The notes beneath the pieces are model-generated. The model was not told the DNA's origin and searched no databases. It saw only the letters and a list, made by a program, of their open reading frames with translations. The translations under genes and the position numbers were made by a program. A stretch of DNA of 40,934 nucleotides, from contig CAMDLH010000036.1 of NCBI GenBank assembly GCA_945901405.1, forward strand, positions 1 to 40,934, in the 5' to 3' direction. The stretch is from Bordetella parapertussis. Lineage in GTDB: Bacteria > Pseudomonadota > Gammaproteobacteria > Burkholderiales > SG8-41. This document shows positions 17,236 to 25,138 of this stretch, in pieces; the first letter of the stretch is position 1; every line of letters starts with the position of its first letter.

Positions 17236-18219
17236 CTACGGCGTCTGCGGCGGGATCTTGGCGTCCTTGATTACCTTGGCCCACTTGCGAATTTCGGCGG
17301 CAAGAAATTTCTCAAACTCCTCCGGCGTGCTGCCCACGGGCTGAGCGCCTTCGCTCGATAGCCGGCTACGCACCGCGGGCACGCGCAGCGCGCCCGCCAC
17401 GTCCGCCTGCACCTTGGCAAGAATCGCCGCGGGCGTGCCCGCCGGCGCGAGCAGCGCATACCAGCCGGTGACATCAAATCCGGGGAAGCCGGATTCGGCG
17501 AGCGCCGGCAGATCGGGCCGCAATTGCGAACGCTGCGCGCTGGAGACGGCAAGCACGCGCAGCCGCCCGCTGTTGATGTGCGCGTTCGCCGCGATAAAAT
17601 TGTTGAACATCGCCTGCACCTGCCCGGCGATGAGATCCACGTTCGCAGGCCCCGCGCCCTTGTACGGCACGTGAACCAGATCAATCTTCGCCATGCTATT
17701 GAAAAGCTCGAAACCCAGATGCGGGCCGCTGCCGTTGCCCGACGAGGCATAACTTAACTGCCCCGGTCGCGCCCGCGCGAGCGTGATCAACTCGCGCACG
17801 GTTTTCGCGGGCAGGGACGGATGAATGGTGAGTATGAACGGATACTGCGCCATCAGCGACACCGGCGCGAAGTGGGCCACCGTGTCGTAGGGCAACTGGC
17901 GATACAGCGACAGGTTGATGGCATGGATCGCGATGGCGACCAGCAACGTGTGGCCATCCGGCTTGGATTTCGCGCCGAAGTCGGTGGCGATAATGCCGTT
18001 GGCGCCCGGCCGGTTATCCACGATCACCGGCTGGCCCCACGTCTCGGTGAGTTTTTGCGCGAGCGTGCGCGCGACCAGATCAGTGCCGCCGCCGGGCGGA
18101 GACGGGATAACGATGCGCACGGCGCGGTTTGGATAGCCCGCCTGCGCCGCGGATTCGTTTGCCATCATGCCGATGGCCGCGCCCAGCACTGTGCAAGCGA
18201 GTACGCGCGAAGCGCTCAC
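17236..18219 (-). CDS. Bug/TctC-family tripartite tricarboxylate receptor
   Basis: A 327-aa receptor. The signal peptide ends near ESAAQAG, followed by RIVIPSPPGGGTDLVAR, VDNRPGANGI, KPDGHTLLVA and VPYKGAGPANVD. It starts with GTG at 18219, directly after the TAA of the upstream hydrolase gene with no gap, and a GAGG site lies in the hydrolase 3' end. The two genes are therefore translationally coupled, and the hydrolase substrate is probably the receptor ligand or a product from it. The ORF ends facing the ModA-like gene. Confidence 0.92.
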   Translation of the reverse strand: MSASRVLACTVLGAAIGMMANESAAQAGYPNRAVRIVIPSPPGGGTDLVARTLAQKLTETWGQPVIVDNRPGANGIIATDFGAKSKPDGHTLLVAIAIHAINLSLYRQLPYDTVAHFAPVSLMAQYPFILTIHPSLPAKTVRELITLARARPGQLSYASSGNGSGPHLGFELFNSMAKIDLVHVPYKGAGPANVDLIAGQVQAMFNNFIAANAHINSGRLRVLAVSSAQRSQLRPDLPALAESGFPGFDVTGWYALLAPAGTPAAILAKVQADVAGALRVPAVRSRLSSEGAQPVGSTPEEFEKFLAAEIRKWAKVIKDAKIPPQTP

Positions 18220-19065
18220 TTAAGCCTCATGGCACGCAATGCCGTCATGGCTTGCGATAAAGTGCAGCAGATGCGAGGCACAAGCCGCGCGATGGGTGTA
18301 ATGAACCATGTGATAACTCGTCGGCAAATGCACGATGCGCAAGTCACGCACGTTCTCGCGCAGCAACTTTTCCTGCTCCGCGCTGGTGATCTCGCCGGCG
18401 GTGGGATACAAGCCCAGCACCGGCGCCTTGATGCGCGGCAAAAAGTCCGCGGCGCTGGCGCTGTTGACGAGCTTTGCAAAGGCCAGTTGCACGTCGGGGC
18501 GGCCTCTCGCGTATTCGGCGCTGTACCAATCGACCAGTCCGGGGTCGGCATCCGGCGGAAAACGCGTGCTCGCGTTGGTGGCCTTGAGCCACGCCTCGCG
18601 CCCCATCGCCTGCATCGCGGCAATGCGCGAGGCATGCCCCATCGAATACGTTTCCTTCGCCTTGTCGTTGATATACACCGGTGTCGACACCAGCGTCAGC
18701 GTGCGCACGCGCTCCGGGTGCATCGCGCTGAACGCAAGGCCCATGATGCCGCCCATCGACTCACCGCAAAAGTGCACCGACTTTGCGCCAATCGCATCGC
18801 ATATCGCGGCCAGATCATCCACCAGCGCCTCGACCGTGACGCCGTGCTCCAAGTCGAAATCGGCGGAGGACTCGCCAAGCCCGCGCGCGTCCGGGCGCAC
18901 CACTTTGTAGAAGCGGCTGAGATAGGGCACCCAGCTATACCAGAAGCACGACGAGCGGCCGTTGCCATGCTGCAACAGCAGATACGGCGCGTCTTTCCAC
19001 GGGTCGGTATGGTCGTCGATGACGTAATGCAGTTGCGGTTTACCCGCTCGTTTCAGATCAGCCAT
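18220..19065 (-). CDS. alpha/beta hydrolase
   Basis: A 281-aa cytosolic alpha/beta hydrolase. The oxyanion-hole segment is LLLQHGNGRSS, the nucleophile elbow is CGESMGG with Ser103, the acidic residue is probably in TAGEITSAEQ, and the histidine is in PTSYHMVHY. It aligns without gaps around the elbow with the protein at 22312-23142, which has lysine instead of the serine. The ATG at 19065 is chosen because it gives the normal N-terminus; the longer frame to 19104 adds an unlikely 13 residues. It is the first gene of a two-gene reverse operon with a Bug receptor. The substrate is unknown; an ester, lactone or C-C bond substrate of the imported acid type is plausible. Confidence 0.87.
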   Translation of the reverse strand: MADLKRAGKPQLHYVIDDHTDPWKDAPYLLLQHGNGRSSCFWYSWVPYLSRFYKVVRPDARGLGESSADFDLEHGVTVEALVDDLAAICDAIGAKSVHFCGESMGGIMGLAFSAMHPERVRTLTLVSTPVYINDKAKETYSMGHASRIAAMQAMGREAWLKATNASTRFPPDADPGLVDWYSAEYARGRPDVQLAFAKLVNSASAADFLPRIKAPVLGLYPTAGEITSAEQEKLLRENVRDLRIVHLPTSYHMVHYTHRAACASHLLHFIASHDGIACHEA

Positions 19066-19260
19066 GCGCGCGGCCCCCGATTTGTTCGTGTGTTGTCGCG
19101 GCAAGTATAGCGGAGAGGCATCGGCGTAAAATGATCGCCGCGCAAGAGAGACGGGCCGCGTTTTGTTTCTGCTTTTGAATTCAAGTTCACCGCGGCACGA
19201 TGGCTACACTGGGGATCAATGGTGTTCCGATGCCGCGGATGTTCATATATTCCGAACGCA

Positions 19261-19282
19261 ACATAAGTATTTGTTTTTATTA
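19261..19282 (-). repeat. AT-rich intergenic motif, copy D
   Basis: On the reverse strand this copy reads TAATAAAAACAA and then ACTTATGT. It lies in the 283-bp gap between the divergent hydrolase (start 19065) and CMD gene (start 19349). Its orientation points toward the hydrolase gene, 196 bp away. Apart from this motif I see nothing in the gap. Confidence 0.6.
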
Positions 19283-19348
19283 AGTTATTTGAAAATAAGC
19301 ATCTTCACCTAAAGTGCCTGACATAATGAAACGCATGCGGAGACCACT

Positions 19349-19900
19349 ATGCCCTTCCTGAAATCACACAACGAAAACGCCGGCCCCGCCGATGTGTTCA
19401 ACGCCTATCCTGAGATTTACCGCCACTGGGCGCAGATGGGCGAGGCGCTGATCAACGGGCCGTCGCCGCTGACACCGGGCGAGCGCGAGATGATTCAAGG
19501 CTTCGTCGCCGGGCTGATCAATTGCAAGTTCGCCTACGTCGCGCACAGCGCGGCCGCGGTTGCACGCGGCATCGAACCGGGCGTGGTCGAGAAACTAGTG
19601 GCGGATGTCGCCACGGCGCCCGTGAGTGCGAAGTTAAAGCCGCTGCTGGCGCTGGTACGCAAACTTGCGCTCACGCCCACCGAAGTGTCGCAGAGCGACG
19701 CCGACGCCGTGTTCGCCGCCGGCTGGGACGAGCAGGCCTACCACGGCGCGGTGGCCGTCACTGCGCGCATGACCTTCATGTCCAAGATCATCCACGGTCA
19801 CGGCTTCATACCGATGAGCGCCGAACGCGCCAAGGCCAACGCAGAACATCGCGCGAAGGCGGGATATGTGGGGCTTTATCCGAAGCTCGGAAAAAAATAA
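19349..19900 (+). CDS. carboxymuconolactone decarboxylase/AhpD-family protein
   Basis: A 183-aa all-alpha protein of the AhpD-like superfamily. The core motif reads INCKFAYVAHSAA. Cys59 and His66 are at the usual positions of the E-x-C-x2-C-x3-H motif, but the second cysteine is Ala62. Without the cysteine pair a disulfide-based peroxidase cycle is not possible. A decarboxylase-like or structural role, or a single-cysteine chemistry, is more likely. GGAG lies 7 nt before the ATG at 19349. The gene leads a forward operon with a CoA-transferase 23 bp downstream, a receptor and a hydrolase-fold protein. Confidence 0.85.
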   Translation: MPFLKSHNENAGPADVFNAYPEIYRHWAQMGEALINGPSPLTPGEREMIQGFVAGLINCKFAYVAHSAAAVARGIEPGVVEKLVADVATAPVSAKLKPLLALVRKLALTPTEVSQSDADAVFAAGWDEQAYHGAVAVTARMTFMSKIIHGHGFIPMSAERAKANAEHRAKAGYVGLYPKLGKK

Positions 19901-19923
19901 CGCACTGAGTCTGGAGCACAACA

Positions 19924-21177
19924 TTGTCTAACGGCAACGTATTCGACGGCATCAGGGTGATCGCCGTGGCGCGCCAGATCGCAGCACCCTTTGCGACGTA
20001 TCAACTCGCCATGCACGGCGCGGAGGTGCTGACCATCGACAACCCCAAGGAAGTCGACAGCATGCGGCTGGTCGCGGGCGCGGGCGGCGGGCTGCACACG
20101 CATGCGATGAGTCACAGTTTTCTGGCGCAGGCGGCCAACAAAAAATCGATGCAGCTCGACATCAGCGTGGCCAAGGGGCAGGAGATCTTTCGTCAGCTAG
20201 CCGCGCAATCCGATGTCATCGTCGAAAACCTTGTCGCGGGCAACATGGCGCGCTACGGGCTGGGCTACGATGACCTGAAGAAGGTCAATCCAAAAATCAT
20301 TTACTGCTCGGTCACCGGCTACGGCCAGACCGGCCCCAACGCGCGGCGCGCGGCCATCGACGGCGCGGTGCAGGCCGCCAGCGGGCTGATGAGCCTGTCG
20401 GGCACGCGCGAAACCGGGCCGATGAAAGTCGGCTTTCTGATGGCGGACTATGCAACCGGCTACGCCGCGGCGCTGGGTATCGTCAGCGCCCTCTACCATC
20501 GCGCGTTGACCGGCGAAGGCCAGTACATCGACTGCGCGATGCTCGACACCGCAATCACCATGGCCGGCGCCGATGTGTGCGAAGCCGCCACCACCGGCAA
20601 ATACCGGCAACTGCGGGGCAACGGCGACGGTCGCTACATCTCCAATATTTTCAAATGCAAAGAGGGCACGCTGTCGGTGGCCGCCACCACCGAATCGCGC
20701 CGCGCGCGCTTCTGGCAGGCGATTGGCCGTACCGACATACCGCTCGATCCAAGGTTTTGCAACCTCGAGGCGGTCGGCAAACATTACCCCGCGTTTTGCG
20801 AGGAAATCGAAAAAACACTACAGCAGAAAACAGCACTCGAATGGGAAGAAATCGTCTCCGATGCCGGCGTGGCCGCGATGGCCGTGCGCGATTTGTATCA
20901 GGCCATCGACAACCCGCAAATCCAGCATCGCGGCCTCATGCACCGCTTCCCATTCGACGCCGAGCTAGGCTATGCAATCACCGTGCCCAAGGCCCCGTAT
21001 CAACTCTCAAAAACCGGCGCACGCATCCACGCCCCGCCCCCGCGTGTGGGGCAACATACCGATGAGATACTGCGACGGCTTGGCTTTGGCGACAGCGACA
21101 TTGCTGAACTGCGGAAATCTGGCGTGGTTGAGGGGCGGCCTGTGGCTGAATTGCTGGCGCGGCAGAACAAAGGCTGA
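19924..21177 (+). CDS. CaiB/BaiF family III CoA-transferase
   Basis: A 417-aa family III CoA-transferase with FDGIRVIAVARQIAAP, ANKKSMQLDI, GYGQTGPNAR and GEGQYIDCAMLDT. In the last motif Asp208 is the expected catalytic aspartate. It probably activates an imported organic acid using a CoA donor such as succinyl-CoA. It starts at TTG 19924, supported by GGAG 7 nt upstream and by the normal N-terminus; no nearby ATG fits. It lies between the CMD gene and a Bug receptor on the forward strand. Confidence 0.9.
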   Translation: MSNGNVFDGIRVIAVARQIAAPFATYQLAMHGAEVLTIDNPKEVDSMRLVAGAGGGLHTHAMSHSFLAQAANKKSMQLDISVAKGQEIFRQLAAQSDVIVENLVAGNMARYGLGYDDLKKVNPKIIYCSVTGYGQTGPNARRAAIDGAVQAASGLMSLSGTRETGPMKVGFLMADYATGYAAALGIVSALYHRALTGEGQYIDCAMLDTAITMAGADVCEAATTGKYRQLRGNGDGRYISNIFKCKEGTLSVAATTESRRARFWQAIGRTDIPLDPRFCNLEAVGKHYPAFCEEIEKTLQQKTALEWEEIVSDAGVAAMAVRDLYQAIDNPQIQHRGLMHRFPFDAELGYAITVPKAPYQLSKTGARIHAPPPRVGQHTDEILRRLGFGDSDIAELRKSGVVEGRPVAELLARQNKG

Positions 21178-21296
21178 TGCGGCGCAGCCTGCCTGGCCGT
21201 CATTAACGCGCAAACGTCTAAAATAGCGAACAAACTATTTTCCCAGCCCGGTGCTTCGGCGCAACCCGGTGCGCCTTTCTCTGTAAGGTGGCGAGC

Positions 21297-22280
21297 ATGA
21301 ACAGGTTTCAGCGCACATTGTGGTCAGGCACATTGTCAGTGGCAGCGAGCCTGATCGGCTTCGCGCACACAGCGGTTGCGCAGACGTATCCGAACAAACC
21401 GATCCGCATCGTCGTGCCTGCCGGCGCCGGCGGCATTACGGATCTTCTTGCCCGCATCGTTGCGCAAAAGCTGGGCGAGAATCTTGGCCAGCAAGTGCTG
21501 GTGGACAACCGTGTCGGCGCGAGCGGCATCGTCGGCACTGAAATCGTCGCCAAGTCCGCGCCGGACGGCTACATGCTGCTGATGGTGTATCCGTCGCATC
21601 CGGCTAACCCCAGCCTGTTCGCGAAGATGCCTTACGATACAGTTAACGACTTTTCGCCGATCACCATGGTGAGCGGCGTGCGGCTGGTGCTCACCGTCAC
21701 CCATGCGCTGCCGGCGAAATCGGTGAAGGAACTCATCGCACTGGCGAAAAGCCAGCCGGGCACTCTCAATTACGGTTCAACCGGTAAAGGCAGCCTGGGC
21801 CATCTGGCGGCGGAGTTGTTCCGTTCCATGAGCGGAGCGCAGATCACGCACGTGCCGTACAAGGGCGCGCCGCAAGTGATTACGGCGCTGATCTCCGGCG
21901 AAGTCGGCATGTTCTTCGACCCGCCGATTACCGCGGTGCCCCAAGTCAAGGCAGGCAAGACGCGCGCACTCGGCGTGTCGACGAAAACGCGCCTGGCGGT
22001 GCTGCCCGAAGTGCCTACCATCCACGAAGCGGGAGTGCCGGGCTTCGAAGTGATCGGATGGAACGGCATCCTCGCGCCGGCCAACACACCACGGCCCATC
22101 ATCGACAGGCTGCACGCCGAGATCGTCAAGGTACTGCGCACGCCGGATGTTGTCGAACGCTTCACGCAGAACGGCGCCGACATCATCGCCAATACGCCGG
22201 CGGAATTCGCCGCCATCGTCAAAGCCGATGTGGCGAAATGGGCGAAGGTGATACAAAGCGCCGGCATCCGGCCCGAATAG
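21297..22280 (+). CDS. Bug/TctC-family tripartite tricarboxylate receptor
   Basis: A 327-aa receptor. The signal peptide ends near TAVAQT, followed by RIVVPAGAGGITDLLAR, VDNRVGASGI, APDGYMLLMV and VPYKGAPQVIT. An AAGGTG site lies 6 nt before the ATG at 21297; an in-frame GTG at 21288 is less likely. It lies in a forward run after a CoA-transferase and 31 bp before the hydrolase-fold gene with the altered nucleophile. The paired genes suggest the ligand is a carboxylate that is made into a CoA ester. Confidence 0.92.
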   Translation: MNRFQRTLWSGTLSVAASLIGFAHTAVAQTYPNKPIRIVVPAGAGGITDLLARIVAQKLGENLGQQVLVDNRVGASGIVGTEIVAKSAPDGYMLLMVYPSHPANPSLFAKMPYDTVNDFSPITMVSGVRLVLTVTHALPAKSVKELIALAKSQPGTLNYGSTGKGSLGHLAAELFRSMSGAQITHVPYKGAPQVITALISGEVGMFFDPPITAVPQVKAGKTRALGVSTKTRLAVLPEVPTIHEAGVPGFEVIGWNGILAPANTPRPIIDRLHAEIVKVLRTPDVVERFTQNGADIIANTPAEFAAIVKADVAKWAKVIQSAGIRPE

Positions 22281-22311
22281 ATACCGGCAAATATCCCAAG
22301 GAGAACTACCA

Positions 22312-23142
22312 ATGCCCACAGCCCGCATAGCCTCCGATCTGGAGATGTACTACCAGATCGACGATTTCACCGACCCGTGGACCGCGCCGGAAACCGTGGT
22401 GCTGCTGCACGGAAACTCCGAGAACGGCGATGTGTGGTACGGCTGGATTCCGCACCTCGCCCGCCGCTATCGCGTGGTGCGGCCCGACATGCGCGGATTC
22501 GGCCGCTCAACGCCGATGCCGCGCGACTATCCATGGTCGCTCGACGGCATCATCGACGATTACGTCAAGCTGCTATCAGGCCTCGGCGTCAAAACCTTTC
22601 ATCTCGTCGGCGCCAAGATCGGCGCTACCATCTCGCTGCGCTTTGCGGCGCGCCATCCGCAGATGGTGCGCACACTGACGGTCGCAGGCGGGCTCGCGTC
22701 AGGTCAGGACGCGCTAGGCGACCGCGCGCAATCGTGGTTCGAACATCTCGAACAAAAAGGCGTCGAGAGTTGGGCGCGGTGGACCATGCCCGGACGGCTG
22801 GGATCAAAGTTCCCTGCGGCGGGGGCTGAGTGGTGGGCGCAGCTCATGGGCAAAACGCCGCTGTCGAGCCAGCTTGGCTTCATCCCGATGGTGCCCGGCA
22901 TCGATCTGGCCGCGGATATGCCGCGCATACAGTGCCCCACGCTGGTCATCGCCTCGCAAGGCGCCGGACTCGCTTCGGTCGCGGATACGCGCGCATGGCA
23001 GGAGCAGATACCGCGTTCGGAACTGCTGCCGATCGCCGGCGATTCGTATCATGTGGCGGCAACGGAACCGGATCGCTGCGCGCTCGCGACCTATGATTTT
23101 ATCCGGCGAACTGGCGGGGCACGCGCAAATGGGATCCGATGA
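22312..23142 (+). CDS. alpha/beta-hydrolase-fold protein with the nucleophile serine replaced by lysine
   Basis: A 276-aa protein clearly of the alpha/beta hydrolase fold: VVLLHGNSENGDVWYGW, RPDMRGFGRS, then VGAKIGATIS where the elbow G-x-S-x-G should be. Lys102 occupies the nucleophile position. The acid position reads IASQGAGLAS with no Asp or Glu. The histidine is retained in GDSYHVAA. Two of three triad residues are therefore lost, while the rest of the fold is intact and the frame is open. That points to a non-hydrolytic role or different chemistry rather than decay. AAGGAG precedes the ATG at 22312 at 8 nt. It is the last gene of the CMD, CoA-transferase and receptor operon. Confidence 0.85.
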   Translation: MPTARIASDLEMYYQIDDFTDPWTAPETVVLLHGNSENGDVWYGWIPHLARRYRVVRPDMRGFGRSTPMPRDYPWSLDGIIDDYVKLLSGLGVKTFHLVGAKIGATISLRFAARHPQMVRTLTVAGGLASGQDALGDRAQSWFEHLEQKGVESWARWTMPGRLGSKFPAAGAEWWAQLMGKTPLSSQLGFIPMVPGIDLAADMPRIQCPTLVIASQGAGLASVADTRAWQEQIPRSELLPIAGDSYHVAATEPDRCALATYDFIRRTGGARANGIR

Positions 23143-23175
23143 AAATGGAGCAGGTGTAACAATTGGTAAAGGATC

Positions 23176-23198
23176 GTACGATAATAAAAGACCTGACC
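23176..23198 (-). repeat. dispersed repeat fragment (GGTCAGGTCTTT...ATTATCGTAC)
   Basis: This 23-nt element reads on the reverse strand GGTCAGGTCTTT, one base, then ATTATCGTAC. It matches 27887-27909 on the forward strand with a single mismatch. Partial copies are near 24371-24386 (reverse) and 28659-28678 (forward). It fills the short gap after the hydrolase-fold gene and resembles terminal or REP-like sequence of a mobile element. Confidence 0.6.
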
Positions 23199-23239
23199 GT
23201 GTGCCACTGCCCGACGCTCGTCAGGCGCGGGTCCGCGTG

Positions 23240-23632
23240 TTAGGCGCGCGCTTCCTGCTCAGCGCGGTCAAAATCAATCTCGATCTTGGCGTCGTTGATA
23301 TCGTAGAAGAACAATTGCCACGTCCCGTAGTCGGGCAGGCGGCGCAGGTCGTACTCGATGCCGCGTGACTTCAGCTTCTCGATCATCCCGGGGAGGTCAT
23401 TGCCGGTAAACGCCATGTGATCGATCACGCCCTTGACGAGCACATCCTTCTGTTTGCCGCCGATAATGTGCAGGATCGGATCGCTGCCGCCGCGCGCGTA
23501 GAGCCACGCGCCCGGAAACTTGAACGGCGGACGCGCGCCGGGATGCAGATCGAGCATGTCGGCATAGAACGCGAGCGTTCCCTCCACATTGTCGGTGAGG
23601 ATGGTGAAATGGTTCATGGCGGTGGCGGGCAT
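23240..23632 (-). CDS. VOC-family (glyoxalase/dioxygenase-fold) protein
   Basis: A 130-aa protein with the paired beta-alpha-beta-beta-beta modules of the vicinal-oxygen-chelate superfamily. The likely metal ligands are His8 (NHFTILT), His72 (VIDHMAF) and Glu118 (AKIEIDF). Members include glyoxalase I, extradiol dioxygenases and epimerases. The reaction here is not determined. AGGAG lies 5 nt before the ATG at 23632; an internal ATG six codons in is less well placed. It is a single gene facing the forward operon that ends at 23142. Confidence 0.85.
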   Translation of the reverse strand: MPATAMNHFTILTDNVEGTLAFYADMLDLHPGARPPFKFPGAWLYARGGSDPILHIIGGKQKDVLVKGVIDHMAFTGNDLPGMIEKLKSRGIEYDLRRLPDYGTWQLFFYDINDAKIEIDFDRAEQEARA

Positions 23633-23725
23633 GGCGGCTCCTGTGGTTTCAATTCAAGTGGGTTAATGCGGCTTAAGACGACTGGCTATGATTTTACCCG
23701 GCAGCGCCGTCACCCACACGCGCGG

Positions 23726-24285
23726 TTAGGGAACGTGTACGGGCCGGGACTCGATCTCAACGGGCCGCAGCACCCGATACACGGGAACCTCGCTGCCGGC
23801 CGATCCGGACGGCGGTGAGCCTTTCTTGTCCACCGGGATCATGCCGAACGACACGAAGCTGCTTGGCGACTCCGGCTCCAGCGCAACGGCGATCACGCCA
23901 GCATTGGCCTGCACCATCGGGAACAGGTAGCTGCCTGCCGGAAAACGAACGCGTTTGGGTATTACTTCGGTGGTAACGCGGCTGGTGATCCTGCGTTCGA
24001 CATAGGTGGCGCTCGGGCGCCGGTCGGTGACCTGAAACGTTTCGACATTCAGTTTCACCGGCTTGTCCAGACGCGCATGTCCACCCCCGACAGCATCAGT
24101 CGTTGCGCTATCTCGTGAAACACCGGCGGCATGATGTATGCACAGGGCCGCTGGCGCACGATTTCGGCTGTGACGTTGAGCGAATCCGACCAGTCGACCT
24201 CGATCGTTTTCACTGCGCCGGTCGCGGGCGAGGGCGGACCGGATGATGCACACGCTGGACCGGATGGCACCGAAGTGCTGATCAT
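23726..24285 (-). pseudogene. frameshifted C-terminal remnant resembling an M14-type metallocarboxypeptidase
   Basis: Two reverse-strand frames together give one protein tail. Frame one (24285 to 24055) contains VRQRPCAYIMPPVFHEIAQR and LMLSGVDMRV. Frame two (about 24070 to 23726) continues with KLNVETFQVTDRRPSAT, FPAGSYLFPMVQANAG and ALEPESPSSFVSFG. The order and spacing recall the C-terminal part of zinc carboxypeptidase-like (M14) proteins, where a leucine- and proline-rich tail follows the catalytic domain. The switch of frame is near 24057-24080. No catalytic HxxE motif is present, so the N-terminal domain is deleted. The family call is from pattern memory and is moderate at best. Confidence 0.5.
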
Positions 24286-24421
24286 GCAGTATCTGCAACC
24301 GGATTCGGCGTTGCTTGGTGGTGCATCGGCGCCCTACTCGACGGACGACCGCTGATTTGCCGAGTGTGGGTACGATAATGCAAGACTAGCCCTCTTGCTC
24401 ATTCCTCTTCATGTCCCGGAT

Positions 24422-24449
24422 TTGCTTTCCAGTCAGGTTAGACCATAAT
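24422..24449 (+). promoter_or_regulatory. possible sigma-70 promoter for the Trp-repeat protein
   Basis: TTGCTT (24422-24427) and CATAAT (24444-24449) are separated by 16 bp and lie about 30 bp before the ATG at 24479. Both hexamers are near-consensus and the position fits the downstream gene. It is read by eye only. Confidence 0.4.
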
Positions 24450-24478
24450 AGAAGTACACATTTCCACAGGAGGAAAAT

Positions 24479-24718
24479 ATGGACGTTCGTGACATGCACG
24501 GCAATCCGGGCATCTGGGAAGAACTGGCCTGGGAAGACATGAGTAGCAGGGAGCAGCAGCTCTGGTCCAATCTGGGATGGCGCGGTGAGATGTGGAACAG
24601 CAATTCGCCGCCACCCAGCAGCAACAAGGAATGGAGCGAGCTGAACGCCCGGGAGAAGACTGCAGCGCTGGCGCTGGGCTTTACGCAACCGCTATGGGAC
24701 AACTTTGAGGATCAATAG
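24479..24718 (+). CDS. small acidic protein with two tandem Trp-bounded repeats
   Basis: A 79-aa protein rich in Trp, Glu and Asn. Residues 18-39 and 52-73 align without gaps. Each starts with Trp, has R-E at positions 7-8, L-G followed by an aromatic residue at positions 15-17, and ends in Trp at position 22. The repeats are separated by a Ser/Pro/Asn linker. The W-x2-L-x3-E...L-G-(aromatic)-x4-W pattern suggests a small helical repeat unit, probably for protein binding. A perfect AGGAGG lies 5 nt before the ATG and a promoter-like pair lies upstream, so expression is likely. No function is known to me. The flanks are pseudogene material. Confidence 0.7.
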   Translation: MDVRDMHGNPGIWEELAWEDMSSREQQLWSNLGWRGEMWNSNSPPPSSNKEWSELNAREKTAALALGFTQPLWDNFEDQ

Positions 24719-24780
24719 CGGATAGCGTGGCCCGGATTTTTTTCAGTTTAGTGCTGCTTACGCGGCGACGCCAGCGAAAC

Positions 24781-24963
24781 TCAACGTAATCGCAAAAGTT
24801 CACGCGGGTGTTTTTCGTGGCAGCACGAACAGTTGCGCGCACGACCGTCACAAAGCAGGCATTGTTCCACCGTGCAGCCCAACATGTGCAGATTCCCATT
24901 TGCAGTATTGCAGTCGGGGCAGTTCATCAACGACATGTGAGTATGTTCGGCGCCGAACGGCAC
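24781..24963 (-). CDS. small Cys-rich zinc-ribbon-like protein, possibly 5'-truncated
   Basis: About 60 aa from a GTG at 24963. It contains NCPDCNTANGN, HMLGCTVEQCLLCDG and RNCSCCHEK, giving nine cysteines arranged in CxxC-type pairs, so one or two bound zinc ions are likely. I recognise the order CPDC, GC-x2-E-x-C-x2-C and a C-terminal Cys pair from a family of small uncharacterised bacterial proteins. The open frame continues upstream to a TAG at 25018-25020 with family-like residues (GELLRRVPFGAE) but no ATG, so the true start may be lost or non-standard. Later in-frame ATGs at 24936 and 24927 are possible starts. Confidence 0.5.
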   Translation of the reverse strand: MPFGAEHTHMSLMNCPDCNTANGNLHMLGCTVEQCLLCDGRARNCSCCHEKHPRELLRLR

Positions 24964-25138
24964 GCGGCGCAGTAGCTCACCCTCGATAACGAAGTGCGTC
25001 GTCGACTGCGACGTTTCCTACTCCACGCGTATGTTGTCAGAAACGCTCATCCGCGGAAGGCGAGATTTAATTCTTGACATGTCGAACAATGCAGCAGGCA
25101 AATCACGCGAGAAACGCAATACCCTCGCGAAACGGAGA

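Noticed and set aside
17821..19110. Long forward open frame of 429 codons
   Set aside because: It is antisense to the receptor and hydrolase genes, which have clear motifs and starts. Its composition is shadow-like.
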